Assembly (NCBI GenBank): GCA_025084515.1
Contig: JAJAGP010000084.1
Coordinates: forward strand, 124,001-188,000
DNA: 64,000 nucleotides
Source of the DNA: Ancistrus triradiatus
Taxonomy: Eukaryota; Chordata; Actinopteri; Siluriformes; Loricariidae
Reading direction: 5' to 3'
Shown here: in pieces, positions 44,420 to 57,033 of the stretch
How the letters are laid out: each line of letters starts with the position of its first letter
Numbering within the stretch: the first letter of the stretch is position 1
Translations under genes and position numbers: made by a program
Notes under the pieces: model-generated
Databases searched by the model: none
Seen by the model: only the letters and a program-made list of their open reading frames with translations
Told to the model about the DNA's origin: nothing

Positions 44420-45406
44420 AACCTTTGTTGGCAATGACAGAGGTCAAACATTTCCTGTAAGTCTTCACCAGGTTTGCACAAACTGTAGATCTCCATGCAG
44501 ATCTCCTCTAGAGCAGTGATGTTTTGGGGCTGTCACTGGGCAACACGGACTTTCAACTCTCTCCACAACTGTTCTATGGGGTTGAGGTCTGGAGACTGGC
44601 TAGAACCTTGAAATGCTTTGTACAGAGCCACTCCTTCGTTGCTCGAGTAATGTGTTTGGGATCATTGTCATGTTGGAAGACCCCAGCCACATTCTATCTT
44701 TCAATGCTCTCGCTGATGAAAAGGTTGTTTTGGCTTAAAAATCTCACAATACATGGCCCCGTTCATTCTTCCCTTAACACAGATCAGTCGTCCTGTCCCC
44801 CTTTGCAGAAAAACAGCCCGATCCAAAGCATGATGTTCCACCCCCATGCTTCACAGTAGGTGTGGTGTTCTTGGGATGCAACTCAGCATTCTTCTTCCTC
44901 CAAACACGATGAGTTGAGTTTTTCATAAAAAGTTCTATTTTGGTTTCATCTGACCACATGATATTCTCCCAATCTTCTTCTAGATCATTCATATGCTCTC
45001 TGGCTAACTTCAGATGGGCCTGGACATGTACTGGCTTAAGCAGGGGGACACGTCTGGCACTGCAGGATCTGAGTCCCTCTCGGCGTAGTGTGTTACTGAT
45101 GGTAGCCTTTGTTACTTTGGTCCCAGCTCTCTGCAGGTCATTCATCAGTTCCCACCGTGTAGTTCTGGGATTTTTACTCACCGTTCTCATTTGCATTTTG
45201 ACCCCATGGGATGAGATCTTGCGTGGGGCCTCAGATCGAGGGAGATTATCAATGGTCTTGTATGTCTTCCATTTTCTTACAATTGCTCCCACAGTTGATT
45301 TATTCACACCAACCTGCTTGCCTATTGTAGATTCACTCTTCCCAGCCTGGTGCAGGTCTACAATTTTCTTTCTGGTGTCCTTCAACAGCTTTTTGGTCTT
45401 GGCCAT
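44420..45406 (-). pseudogene. Tc1-like transposase pseudogene, family D copy 2, N-terminal 200 residues open
   Basis: From ATG at 45406 the frame stays open for 210 codons: MAKTKKLLKDTRKKIVDLHQ, GKQVGVNKSTVGAIVRKWKT (first helix-turn-helix), NLPRSEAPRKISSHGVKM, KVTKATISNTLRREGLRSCS (second helix-turn-helix) and WENIMWSDETKIELF (first Asp), then VKHGGG. A frameshift near 44800 ends it (KGDRTTDLC). The remaining DDE half is recognisable but broken by stops. It could in principle yield a DNA-binding fragment, but I see no sign of selection or a promoter. Confidence 0.9.
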
Positions 45407-45614
45407 GGTTGAGTTTGGAGTCTGACTGTTTGAGGCTGTGGACAGGTGTCTTTTATTCAGATAACGAGGTCAAACAGGTGCCATTAATACAGGTAATGAG
45501 TGGAGGACAGAGGAGGTTCTTAAAAAAGAAGTTCCAGGTCTGTGAGAGCCAGAAATCTTGCTTGTTTGTGGGTCAACAAATACTAATTTTCCACAATGTT
45601 TGACAATTAAATTA

Positions 45615-46091
45615 CCACATTTTCCGGGCTATAAAGCGCACCGGGTTATAAGGCGCATGAAATGAAACAAAACTCTTAAGTTCCGTCAGAAGCTCAGTTT
45701 GGTCTTTACCTGGCGCAGGGCGTCTTCTTGCTTCCTCCACTTCCGTACCATTGATTCGTTAATGTTGAATTCTCTCGCAGCTGCTCTATGTCCATGTTGT
45801 ATTGTGTGACTGATAGCGTTGTGTTTGAAATCCGCTTCGAAAATAAATGAATGAATGCACGTACCCTAATGCTGAAGCACATACCGTATTACTCCGCGAT
45901 GCTGCGCACTATGGTGGCCGTAAGCTTCGTAACTTATCAAGGCCGTGATAAAAAATTTTGACAGATTTATGAGCGCCGTGTACCATCTACAATCGGTTCT
46001 AGGTCAGAAAGCACAACCATTTAAAGGTACACTGTCGATTTTTGAGAAAGTTAAAGGATTTTAAGTGCGCCTTATGGTCCGAAAAATACGG
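45615..46091. mobile_element. Pogo-type MITE E, copy 2, nested in a Tc1-like element
   Basis: TA on both sides. Left terminus CCACATTTTCCGGGCTATAA, right terminus (minus strand) CCGTATTTTTCGGACCATAA. Collinear with copy 1 at 12534 but lacking its 5' internal duplication and a segment near the right end. The helix-turn-helix fragment (minus, about 45842-45678) is present, with TGA in place of the CGA codon of copy 1. Confidence 0.88.
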
Positions 46092-46181
46092 TATTTAAAA
46101 ATCCTACAATGTGATTTCCTGGATTTTTTTCTCTTTTTGTCTCTCATAGTTGAAGTGTACCTATGATGAAAAATACAGACC

Positions 46182-46543
46182 TGAGTTTTGGGGGGGAAAT
46201 GTTCCCACAAGGATAGAACGATCTGACATTTTAGCAAAAGCTACAACTTTTATTTGAAATTCCAAAACAGGCAAAAGATTTCATTTTGGTTACTGATGTT
46301 AAGTCTATTATCAGGTGTAGGTGTAGAATTAATAAGTTACAGTAATATGAAGTCCACACAAGAACAGAAAGATATGACTTTTTTTACACTGGATCTGACT
46401 TTTTTGCTGGTACCCAGGAGGATAATTTCTTTTTTTGTAGAAGCTGCACCTTCTTATGAAAAACCACAAAAATTTGCTTGAGATTAAGGTTAGTGTAGGT
46501 GTAGCATTCTGCCAATGGTTGGTCCCCACAAAGATAGTGAGAC

Positions 46544-46622
<79 letters not shown>
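46182..46622 (+). repeat. TG-associated dispersed repeat, copy 4, ending in about (TG)38
   Basis: ggggaaatgttcccacaagg atagaacgatctgacatttt, gcaaaagatttcattttggt and a second, partly repeated unit from about 46320 ('agaacagaaagatatgact', 'tttgctggtacccaggagga'), then 'gagacattgtgtgtgtg' and the long TG tract 46547-46622. Confidence 0.82.
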
Positions 46623-46624
<2 letters not shown>

Positions 46625-46974
46625 TCCATTAAAGGCATCATTCTCTCTATGACAGTACACAACTCAGTTAAAAAACGGCTTACAATCTCAAAGAAAAAGA
46701 AGAGACACAGATCAACAGTGAGACATGGATGGAAACTTGATGGATGACAACGTCTGGAGAACATTTTTGATGTGGTTTTGTGTGAGAGTGAGAGTCCAAA
46801 TGTAGATGGGAAAACCAGTGGGTCTTGTTGTGTCATCAGTGATCATTTGAAATGGTCTCAATCCTGTTTTGTGTTCTCCATGATCAATGAGGGGAGGAAA
46901 TTGCTTGAGTTAATGAGAAACTGATTTTGTTGCTGAAAGGTTCATCCTAATTTGAGACAAAAACTAAAACAAAA

Positions 46975-47265
46975 GCTAGTGCCTTCGCACAATTCTGTCT
47001 CTGAGCTCTACAGGCAGTTCTTTCCTTCTCATGGCTTGGTTTTTGCTCTGATATGCATTGTTCTCTGTGAGACTTTATATTGATAGATGTGTGTCTTTCC
47101 AAAACATGTCCAATCAACTGAATTTGCCACAGGTGGACTCAGTCAATGTGTAGAAACATCTCAAAGATGATAAAGAAAAAGGGGAGGCCCCCAGAGCTAA
47201 ATTCCAAAAGTTATAGCAAATGGTCTGATTACTTATATATCTAATTTTCACCTTCGTTCCTTGAG
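46975..47265. mobile_element. Tc1-like non-autonomous remnant
   Basis: Contains ctcatggcttggtttttgct ctgatatgcattgttctctg tgagac, ccaatcaactgaatttgcca caggtggactc and 'gtagaaacatctcaaagatgat', a well-known fish transposon-derived block. Termini are not resolved. Confidence 0.6.
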
Positions 47266-47269
47266 CATG

Positions 47270-49200
47270 ACGTAGCCATGAGAGTGTCCAGTCCAGTTCC
47301 AAAACCTCCCAAACCTACCTAAATGTATCTTTGCTTTCTTTAGTTTTAAGACTGTTATTCTGAATTCAAACTAACCTTGCTATGAATTTTATAAGTTTTT
47401 TGAGCCCGGTCTGACTGGGCCTCATCACACACTGGTCATTTACAAGTGTGAACCCCAAACCAGCAATTACAAAAATACATACAGCCCTACTCACACTTAG
47501 GGAATAGGAAAATTAATTTATTGTAAGAACTTATGTAATTTGTATCCTCAATATTTGACTTGAGTTTTGGAGACCAAGTCTTTCCTGGTGAGTATTTATG
47601 AATCATGTAGCGAGTTTCCAACTATTAATCCCAAAAACGATCCCAGATTGAATCATTTTTGAAAAGTGAACCACAAGTGATTAACAGAACTCTGGTTCCT
47701 CTCATTTGAACGATCTTGTTCATAAACAACCTTGAAATTGTGTGCACACATTCACATACATACACACACACACTTATATACAGCACATTTGCTGTCAAAA
47801 TACAATCAGGACTAAGGCTATCCACTCAGTCTGCCAGATCCAGAGCACAATGGAAGAATTGTGAATTGAGAGCGAGAGAGAAAAGAAGCAGAAAGAGATC
47901 AATTATGACTTGTCATTGTATTTCCTACGTAGATCAACATTCCCTGTAAATGTCCTGAGTATATCAAGACCTTTAAAGAGACTATTGAATTAGTAATGTT
48001 CCATAAGAGCATCCTTTGAAACAGATTCAGGTTTTCCATACTGGCCTCAGATCACTGCTGATTGACATAGTGCCTCTACATGGGAAAGAGAGGTTTACTG
48101 CATTTACCTTAGTAGTACATTCAGGGAAAGGCCATGGTTCAAATATGGACTCACATCTTAAAATACTGTCAACAATTCCATCTGCCTCTTCAGCTAAGGG
48201 TTTAAACCTCAATTCAGCTTGTAGCAATTACATCCATATTGAAAATGTGCATCGCTATTTCTTTGCGATGATGCATGCTCCAATAGTAGTTCCTTTTTGT
48301 AATGCCAAAGTTGCTCAAATCACTGGTGCCTAGACAGCCACAACTGTATGTGATTATAGGTTTTAAAAATTGGAATAGCCAGAAGACATAAATATTTAAG
48401 TCCTATTAACATGTCATGTTTGAAAGTTTTTATTAATTTATAATAATACAAATTATGTTCAAATTCATTTTTGCTATGTTCAGAATAGATGCGTTTTAGT
48501 GCAAAAACGTCTAATGGGCCCATTATATCTTTTTCTTTTATTGTCTTGTATCTTCTTTTTTCAGACGTAGTTTTATGCTATATATCTCATTTTAACTGAT
48601 ACATGTGTGAGTAACAAAACCTATAAATCCCTCTTCATAGTACTGCACTTGAAAGCATAAGGTTAGTGTGCCTAAGGTTTTCTATATCAGCTCAATGAAA
48701 CCTTTGTGTGGTTAATCGAGGAAAATTGGCAAAACATCTGCAGAAGAAACACAAACATTTGAAATCTCCTCAAGAATGCCGTGGAGATGAGGGACTAACT
48801 GGCTCGGAGGGGTCAAGGCCTGGCACCGACTGTGTCTCCCTTACTGAGCGTTCTCCTCGGAGAACAATGGAGAATCCAAACTTCCTAAACGTATCTCTCC
48901 GTTGATGAATAAATATCTGCTTGCAGGCACACCGCGGTTGAAAATCGGCATTCCTGGCACTGGGGTTGGGGGGAGGATGGCGAGAGCTGAAAGAACTCCA
49001 TTGTTCTTCATCAGAGCTGATAAGAAGCGTAGAGCAAGTGGAGTCACTGTGGTGAACTGTGGATAATGAGTCTGATGAAGAGATGGGTGATTTTGTGCTA
49101 AAGTGGAGATTTTCATATATGCCATCATTTTGGTTCTATAAATGGTCAATTTCAGAATATTTGTTCTAGAGTCTGTGACAGTACCAGCACTAATCTCTCT
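47270..49200. other. Intergenic; 48740-49130 is GC-richer and more complex
   Basis: No gene recognised. 48740-49130 could be a conserved non-coding element or an exon of an unknown gene; neither is shown. A short TG/CA tract lies near 47760. Confidence 0.3.
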
Positions 49201-49207
49201 TATTTAA

Positions 49208-49372
49208 ATTACATTTATGTAATTTAGCAGCCACCCTCATCCAGAGCAATGTATATAATCTTAGCATGTGGATTAAGGGCCTCAAGGACCCAACAGTGGC
49301 AGCTTTGGCAGAGGTGGGATTTGAACCCTTGATCTTCTGGTTGTTAGTCGAGTACCTTAACTGCCAGGTCAT
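49208..49372 (-). mobile_element. SINE family B, minus orientation
   Basis: aatttagcagccaccctcat ccagagcaatg tail, ggacccaacagtggcagctt, gaggtgggatttgaaccctt gatc and the complement of the head at the right. Confidence 0.85.
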
Positions 49373-49944
49373 GATTGATACATAGGAAGGATTGATACAA
49401 CACTAAGGATGCAATAGTACCACCTGAAAGAGTTAAAGCAAAGCTTAAACTGTTCAAGCCTCTTTCTACTCATCTATCAATGCTCAGTTCATAATGTATG
49501 TTCATCCATCCCTTACTCTCATCTTTCCTTTGCCTGTTTGTCCTAGTCATACACAGAGAGCAATATTCAGTCTAAATAGTCATTGTAAATTATTTACTAT
49601 GTCTAAATATAACACAGCTACAATTAGATGTACATATGCAAGGATTATGTGCTAATGTTCTTAAGTACATTTTGGAAGTATTTGCATTGTACTCATGTAA
49701 TAATATTTCTCTAAACTGTCATTTGTATTCAAAAATCATTTTAAAAGCAAATGCTTATAGCTTAATTGTCAGAAATGACATTGTTGATGATAAAAAAATA
49801 AGATTTTAAGTTAGATATGGTAAGATGTTTGTGGTAGACTGATTTTTTTTACCAGTAAACCACAACTGAGGTACGAATGTTCTTTTAAATTTCCATTCTA
49901 AGAACATTTTTGGACAGTTTTTTTATATACACTTAACCATATTG

Positions 49945-50350
49945 TGGGCAGCACAGTGGTGCAGAGGTTAGCATTGTTGCCTGTCAGCTCCAGAGATCCA
50001 GTCTTGGCCTGGCCATTGCCTGTGTGGAGTATGCATGTTTAACCTGTGTCTGTCTGAGTTTCCTCCAGTTATTTCTATTTCCTCCCACATTCCAGAGCCT
50101 TGTTTAGGTCAACTGGAGTCTTTAAAGTGTCCCAGAGTGAGAGAGTGTGTTCATGTGCCCTGCAATGGATTGGCAACCTGTGTAGGTGTTGGTTCAAACC
50201 TTGCAAATTGTACCGCCAGTTCAGTCCCATCCCACCACAGCCCTGAACTGGATTAAGATTCCAAAGACATGCATTAGGTCAACTGGCATTTCTAAATAGT
50301 TTGTGTGTGTGTGTGTGTGTGCCATTCAGTGGACTGTCGAAATGTCTTGC
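49945..50350 (+). mobile_element. Mermaid/DANA-like SINE with a repeated body segment
   Basis: Head gggcagcacagtggtgcaga ggttagcattgttgcctg and body as in other copies to about 50200. A second body segment (ccaaagacatgcattaggtc aactgg, then TG repeats and 'cattcagtggactg') follows at 50255-50340, so either two copies or a partial duplication. Confidence 0.8.
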
Positions 50351-50354
50351 CAGT

Positions 50355-51320
50355 TAGGCCTTGGAAACATGTACATAACACTTTGAATGTTGACTTGCTT
50401 AACTGCTGTACCACTGAATAGGTGTAAATAGCATGTCTTTATGCTAACAGTTCTTCAGTTTCAATTCTACACTGAGTGACTATAATCTATCTGGTTGTAA
50501 TATAAAATCTCTGTTGTATAAAATTACCCATTAACTCTCATAACTCTAACTCTGATATAGACCAGATGATGTACAACATGGTTTTTGCTTTGGTTGTTTT
50601 CTGTGTTAACAGTCTTATGACCACAACAGTAGAAAAGATAGAAAAGGAAATGACAGACTGGAATAATTTGTAAGAAAACATTTTGACCATCTACACTAGT
50701 GTGTAAATGTTTAGAAACACAAGGAAATGCTTTTTGGTTTTGAAATAGATGATACTTTTTTTCAAAGTGCCCTGAAATTTATTATAATTACACTAATCAG
50801 TCATATAATTAAACTACTAATGGGCTTGTGCACATTTTGGGGGGCAGGGGCTTAAGAGAAAAAAGAGCATCCTCCATCTCACTCTATTCACCAATTCACA
50901 ATTTCCACTGTTTATAATCTGATGCATTCATAGTCACAGTTACCTTTTCAGATATTTAGACCAGCCCAGATGCATTACATGAGTCATTCCTTCAGGAAAG
51001 ATAAGTCTCTACCAAATGCAAAACAGGCTCTTCCAAATTCATCGCAGGACCTGTAAATACACTGGGTTAGATTCACTTATCTCAAGAAACTGTACTTGAG
51101 AATACTCACAATTGTGTTGCTTGTATCGCTGATTTTCTAATCAGAGTATAGGATTGTCTGCTAAAAGAATAAAGAATATGCATATGTATATTATATCAGT
51201 CTACAAGTGCGATTTCAGACAGTCCCTGCGTTTGCCTCAATGGCTATAAAGTGTGACTATATTTTCACTTATTTTACGTATTTATTAATTATTACTATTG
51301 TATTGCATTCCTTTGTGGGA
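50355..51320. other. Intergenic, nothing recognised
   Basis: No supported feature. Confidence 0.35.
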
Positions 51321-51327
51321 TTCCTGT

Positions 51328-51450
51328 GGGACTGTGGTAGCCTAGTGGCTAAGTTACTGGACTCTGAACCAGACGGTCCAGAGTTCAAATCCCACCTCTA
51401 CCAATTGTAAGTCACTCTGGATAAGGGCATCTGCTAAATGCTGTAAATGT
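51328..51450 (+). mobile_element. SINE family B with internal deletion
   Basis: Head gactgtggtagcctagtggc and B-box gttcaaatcccacctcta are joined directly to 'ccaattgtaagtcactctgg', dropping about 70 bases of the middle. Confidence 0.85.
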
Positions 51451-51499
51451 CCTGCTTTTATTCATTAATTACATAAGAATATAGGCATAAAAATGTGGG

Positions 51500-51597
51500 G
51501 GTTGGGAACGGATTAATTACATTACTTCTTATGGGGAAATTTGGAGTTCGAACAGCCTTCTGGGACCAATTAAGTTCAAATTCTGAGTTTCCACTGT
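51500..51597. mobile_element. Terminal part of a pogo-like element related to 774-1447
   Basis: cggattaattacattacttc ttatggggaaat ... cagccttctgggaccaatta agttc ... gagtttccactgta: the usual right end of the fish pogo-like element. The left end was not found. Confidence 0.5.
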
Positions 51598-51599
51598 AT

Positions 51600-52455
51600 A
51601 ATATAGATGAAGATATCTATAATAAGATTAGGTAATGGATAATCTAGTAGTCATAATCTTAAAAGTATATATCTATATCTCTCTATATCTATGTATATAT
51701 ACACACAGTAGGCTATAACATATTTATATAATATGCAAATGCAAACAGATCTAGTGGGATGATGGTTTTTCTTTGTTTGTTGTTGTGTTCTTTGCCCTTG
51801 AGACCTTGAAATAAAAGGATTGTTGTTCCATTGCCATGTTCTTAAGAGCAAAAACCTCCAGACAACCAATTCAACAATCTGGCTATAGCAATACTTAAAA
51901 GAAATGGGAAGATCAAAACATGCTAAATTTACCAGGCTACGTTTAACATCATAATCATAAATCAGAGATTGTATAGAGGCTAATATATGTGAGTTTATTA
52001 TTTAAACGACAAGATGACTTTATCTAGCCTAATGGTATTGAAAACACTTTCACTTGCTTTACATATACTGATACTGGTGCATTTGTCTGTTTGCAGATAC
52101 AAGTTAAATGAATGAATGATGTTTTAATGGCAAAGGGAACAGTGGAAACACTGATATTTCAGTAACATGTAATTACCTTTTGAATGCTGTGGTGATGTGT
52201 TGAGAAATCTTATTTGGAGCCACAAACAATTCACTAAAGAGCAATTAAACTATTGGAACCCAGGTCAGCCTCTATAATGCCGGGTCAGTGCAGGGCTGCG
52301 GCACACCAGAACACATTTGTTTGTTTTTTTCTTGCTTTTTGTTGGGGTTTTTTTTAACAATGCATTGTGGATGAAACTCTGTAGATTTCATGACTACATT
52401 CAAGATGTGGGCTGAACAAAATCCAATTTTTCTACAAGCATAATTGGCACCTATA
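51600..52455. other. AT-rich intergenic DNA, nothing recognised
   Basis: Includes a short (TA)-rich run near 51670; no gene. Confidence 0.35.
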
Positions 52456-52461
52456 CAGTCT

Positions 52462-52657
52462 GGACTGTGGTAGCCTAGTGGGTAAGGTTCTGGACTCTGG
52501 ATCAGAAGGTCCAGGGTTCAAATCCCACCTCTGCCAAGCTGCCACTGTTGGGTCCTTGAGCAAGGCCCTTAACCCACAATTGCTTGGATTGTAAGACTGT
52601 ACCAATTGTAAGTCGCTCTGGATAAGGGCGTCTGCTAAATGCTGTAAATGTAAATGT
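52462..52657 (+). mobile_element. SINE family B, complete
   Basis: ggactgtggtagcctagtgg gtaaggttctgg head to the ctgtaaatgtaaatgt end. The least damaged family B copy here. Confidence 0.92.
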
Positions 52658-52659
52658 CT

Positions 52660-53835
52660 GAGGGCAAACTGGAGCCTGTTATATAATGATCCACCATTTA
52701 CAGCAATTATCGTTTTGCAGACATTTAGAATTCTAGGATTTAAGATGTCAGCTTTTTACATTTTTGAACATTCAGTTGTTCAGGATGATAGGATTGTACA
52801 GTAGGATTTTTTTACCTTATGTCACAGCTTGTATCACAAAATGTCTACTCTCGTCCATATTTTTCAAGTCCTGTGTTCTTTTGCCTAGTTTATATATTTA
52901 TTTGCCAATTTCAAAATGTATTTTTATTGAAATGACTGTAAGACAACTAAGGAAGCAGCAACCTACATAGCTCCAGGACCTACTGTACGCCTGGTTCTCA
53001 AACTGCTGATGTACTCACAGTGTTTTCCCGATGTACGTCGCTTCATATCACTATCCTGATTAGATCTATCCAGTTCGTACTCTTCTCTGAAAAGACTACT
53101 GGACATAACTGAAAGAAGTATTTAGTTTATTGTATTTGGACACTGAAGTATCCGCCGTTTCTGAAAGCAACAATAGACTGACGTGTTTTTTGAGAAAGTC
53201 TTTTCATTTTGTCCAATTTGAATCCAGAATGTAACTTTATAAACTCCACTGCAGAACATACCTTGCAATCAAATGAAATGTACAAGCTACATTATACAGA
53301 ATAATAGGTTTCAGCTGTGCTAACACATTTACAAAGAGTTCTCTAATAACCAATTATAATTTATTGCCACTGGTACTCTGGAGTAATGGCTGTTTGAAAT
53401 GAGGCTATACAGCTATATATGTGAAATCATCAAAATCAGTTATTTCAAGCAAAAGAGTCATTAGCAATATTAGTAATGTTGTAACTACATTGTATTTAAT
53501 TATTATTTCATTATTATCCAGTCAACTTGGATAAACTCTTAGGAATGAATGAGTAATACAATCCATAAGAAATTCTAATTTCACCATTTCTACTCACATA
53601 TGACTCTATTTGGATAATGTACTGTGCTGTGTATAAAAAATGGAGAATAAATAAACCTCAGAAGCAACAAACTGTGGCAGCGATGGTTCTGCGTGGGTGT
53701 ATTTCCAGTCATGTTTGTGTACTGAGACTGATGAGAACGTGCCAGTCAACACATCTTGCTTCTATTGGATTTGGCTGTTGTTTGCTGAACTGAGTTCTGT
53801 GGCTGTTCCCTGCATCCTCCACTTGAAAGGGAGAG
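52660..53835. other. Intergenic, nothing recognised
   Basis: No supported feature. Confidence 0.35.
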
Positions 53836-53839
53836 GAAA

Positions 53840-54185
53840 TGTGTGTGTTTGTTTGTGTGTGTATGTGTGTGTTGGTGGTGGTTAAGTTTATATATCGTTG
53901 TGGGGACCAAATGTCCCAAACAAGGACAGAAAGATCTTTTTTTTGTTTTGTTTTCCTTGTGGGGATCAGCAAAATGTACCCCCAGTGCAAACTGTTTTTC
54001 TAGCAAAATAAACTGCACTTTTTTTTTGGAAAACACAAAACTGTCCAAAGATTTGCTTTAGGTTACAGAGCGTAAGGTCAGGGTTAGATGTATGTGTAGA
54101 ATTAATTAGCTGTAGTAATGTGATGTCAATGGAAAGTCCTCACAATGATAGAAATACAGACTTGTCTGCGCATGTATGTGTGCAA
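53840..54185 (+). repeat. TG-associated dispersed repeat, copy 5
   Basis: tgtgtgtttgtttgtgtgtg start, cgttgtggggaccaaatgtc, ccttgtggggatcagcaaaa, gtgtagaattaattagctgt agtaatgtgatgtcaatgga and aagtcctcacaatgatagaa atacagacttgt. Confidence 0.85.
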
Positions 54186-54189
54186 GAGA

Positions 54190-54760
54190 GAAAGTAAGTG
54201 ATGTATCATTACAGAGTAAATTTTAATATGATTTTGGGCATTTTAAATGCTGAGAAAATGTACTTTCTCATGCATGAATGGCCCGGGTTCCTCATAATGA
54301 CACAGCACTAAAGGAAGCAATGTATTATAACGAATCACTTTTTTCTTCATCACTACACAAACATGAACTGAAGGCAAAGCTTCACCACAGATCATCAAAA
54401 GACTGTTCTGCGGTCTCCCCTAAATGTTGGACAATGACAAATAGATGTGGTTGACAACTAAAATGTGTTTAATCATAATCAAAAACGTGTGTGGTATGCG
54501 TAACGGTCTTCTCAAGAAACTTCGTCCTTCAGTTGTTGTTCAGTTTGTAAGTTATATAAATATTTTCATTAAAAACAATACTATGCACAATGGCAAATAA
54601 AAATCAGGCGCTTGAGTGGCTTTTCACATTATAGTTTATTACAGAGGTTTATAAAATTGCCAAGTACATTTCAGAATCATTGTAACAAAAAAGAGAAAAG
54701 GGGAGGAAAAAACATTCATATTATAACTACATGAAATGTGGATTTGTAGAAAGAAATAAA
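54190..54760. other. Intergenic, nothing recognised
   Basis: No supported feature. Confidence 0.35.
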
Positions 54761-54766
54761 ATATTA

Positions 54767-55196
54767 CACCAATCAGCCATAACATTTAAACCACTGACAG
54801 GTGAAGTGAAAAACACTGACAGTGTGACGCTGTGGTCAGTGTTCTGCTGGGAAACCTTGGGTCCTGGCGGTCATGAATGTTGCTGTGACCAAGTACACCC
54901 CTTCATTGTATTCCTTAATGGCAGTTGCCTCTTTCAGCAGGATAATGCTCCCAGCCACACTGCAAACATTGTTCAGAAATTGCTTGAGGAACATGGCAAA
55001 CAGTTCAAGGTCGGGATTTGGCCTCCAAATTCCCCAGATCTCCACACACTTAAAGGATCTGATGCTAATGTCTTGGTGCCATATACTCCAGGACACCTTC
55101 AGAGGTTTTGTGGAGTCTATGACTTGATGGATCAGAGTTGCAAAGGGGACCTACACAATATCAGGCAGGTGGCTTTAATGTTATGGCTGACCGGTG
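54767..55196 (+). mobile_element. Tc1-like element, family F, internally deleted, with both ends
   Basis: TA flanks. Left end CACCAATCAGCCATAACATT, right end aatgttatggctgaccggtg: inverted termini of the fish family that reads 'CACCGATCAGCCATAACATT'. Only 430 bp long, so most of the transposase is gone. Confidence 0.9.
54825..55090 (+). pseudogene. Tc1-like transposase fragment, family F
   Basis: Inside the element the frame reads VFCWETLGPGG, FQQDNAPSHTANIVQKLLEE (second catalytic Asp) and WPPNSPDLHTLK, stopping just before the third catalytic residue; another frame then reads ILQDTFRGFVESM near the C-terminus. The DNA-binding half is absent. Confidence 0.85.
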
Positions 55197-55199
55197 TAT

Positions 55200-56840
55200 G
55201 TACAGACACAAACTCAACAATCAACATGTAGTTGCATGGTACGCAATATAAACATACCCCACAAGTGCTTCTGTGTTTATTAATATTAACTAAATGCAAT
55301 GATGGTAATATTGATAACAGAATAATTACAAAAAACCATGAAACCATATTAACATTTCAACAATATAACTGCCATTTGTGTCATTCTAAATACAACAATA
55401 TTTACCAACAAACTTTATTTTATACTAGAACTCTATTCTGAAATATAGCAAAAATAACAATTCAAATAATATTTATTACATTAATAATACATTAATATTA
55501 AAAGTAATAATATTACAATATTAGACAATGCAAATAGGCGTTACCAATGGCTTTCTAAAATGATTTCCCAGTCACTCTTTGCTCCAACAGAACATGTAGA
55601 ACAGGCAAATTTCACTACTACTACTGTAGCTATCTACTTCCCATTAGAAAGCGGTAAATTTGAAGCAGCAGACTTTAATTAAATTCATTCATTTATTAAG
55701 TGAAACAGAAAGATCAGTGGCATGTTTTGTTTTCATTTTTCTGTATTATGTGTGGAAAAAGGGATAAAGGTCCTCCATAGGATTTCCACCAAAAGGTCCA
55801 ACTGCCCTCTGTATGAACTTCACTTGCATAAATAGTTCCTGTGAAGTGGCATTGGAGCTTCCTTCTGACAAGTGTTTTCTCATCCTCTATTCGCATCATA
55901 GTGTTGCAAAGTGGAGCAACGGGAACCAAAGCACAGTCATGCTCAGCAGAGTCCAGAGAGCACTCTGCCCCGGCATATGAATAAGAACCCGATGTTCAAG
56001 CAGCAAACATGGTGGCCCGCAACCTCTGCGTCCTGTAGTGATGATCAATTCCCTGTGTATATCTTCAGAAAATACTTTGCAGTATGAATGATTTTCTCCT
56101 TCCTATATAGCTTGTGAGCTTGAGTGTGTCATACCCAATGCCCATTCAAACACACACGCACAAACAACAAGAACAACAAGAACAACAACCTGACCTCAAA
56201 GACAGCGTAAAGAAAATCAATATAAAAGGATAAAAAACACAGGTTAAGTGTTTTCACACTGTCTTTCTCTCACACATACACACACAGAAACACGTATGCT
56301 GCTTCAAAGAATAATATGATAATGAACTGTGACATATGTGCAGGTACAGATACAACATAGTATTGGATTAGTCTGAACACTCCCTCTATGATACATACAC
56401 ACCTGAGTAATTGCATCCTTATATCTAGCTTAAACTGTTTTCTACATTCCTAAAAGCCTGAATGACATCCCCACCCCTCCAAATGTTCACATAGAGACAT
56501 GCCAAACCACACGAACAAACACACGTAAGCACTTGTTTACAGACATACATAAATGAAACATATCAACACACCAACACGCGCATACACACATACACACACA
56601 GTAACCCTGAAAGACACCCCTGTACTGAACCTCTGATTTTAGGCCATAATTACAACCACTCTTCATGTCCATACTTAGAATTTCCATGCCCATACCCTGT
56701 GATATCTAAGTAGCTGGACACCTATGACCATCCTCTTACTAATAGAACCTCCCAGTCCTTCTACAAACATTCAGAAACAGATTTTTTTTCATGTTGTGCC
56801 CTCCTACTCACAGCATCACTTAATGGCCTTAGCCTTAAAT
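55200..56840. other. Downstream flank of cyp26b1, no gene recognised
   Basis: AT-rich at 55230-55540. Later parts could belong to a long cyp26b1 3' UTR. Scattered short CA runs lie near 56145-56290 and 56580. Confidence 0.35.
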
Positions 56841-56844
56841 TATT

Positions 56845-57033
56845 TTTATTGTTATATTTTTTTTACATTTCCATAGAAAAAAGATAGACTGTACATTTTT
56901 GGCTGACAAAAGTGACATCTTGGTAATGAAAAAGAAATATGTTTCCCTTAACTCGCTCGAGTTTTGGATCGAGAAGATAACCTAACAGTAACTGTGACAG
57001 ATTCACCTCGTCCACTTCCTCCACTTCCTCCTC
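56845..57033 (-). other. cyp26b1: probable proximal 3' UTR of cyp26b1 with a candidate poly(A) signal
   Basis: Directly after the stop, minus-strand AATAAA occurs at 56850-56845, about 185 nt downstream and in an A/T-rich context. A later minus-strand AATAAA lies near 55690, so the UTR may be longer. Which site is used cannot be told from sequence. Confidence 0.45.

Larger units (their letters stand above)
44190..46181 (-). mobile_element. Tc1-like element, family D copy 2, minus orientation, with a nested MITE
   Basis: The lower-coordinate end caagtggggcaaaaaagtat corresponds to one terminus (CAGTGGGG mutated). The other terminal repeat is incomplete: the match ends near 46181 at 'tacagacct', where the TG-associated repeat begins. 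The MITE at 45615-46091 lies inside its terminal repeat. Confidence 0.9.

Noticed and set aside
44774..45406. 210-codon minus-strand frame as a functional gene
   Set aside because: It is the N-terminal part of a Tc1 transposase truncated by a frameshift, inside an element that has lost one end.
48707..49149. Coding exon in the GC-richer block around 48.8-49.1 kb
   Set aside because: Only short frames, none resembling a known protein. Kept only as a possible non-coding conserved block.
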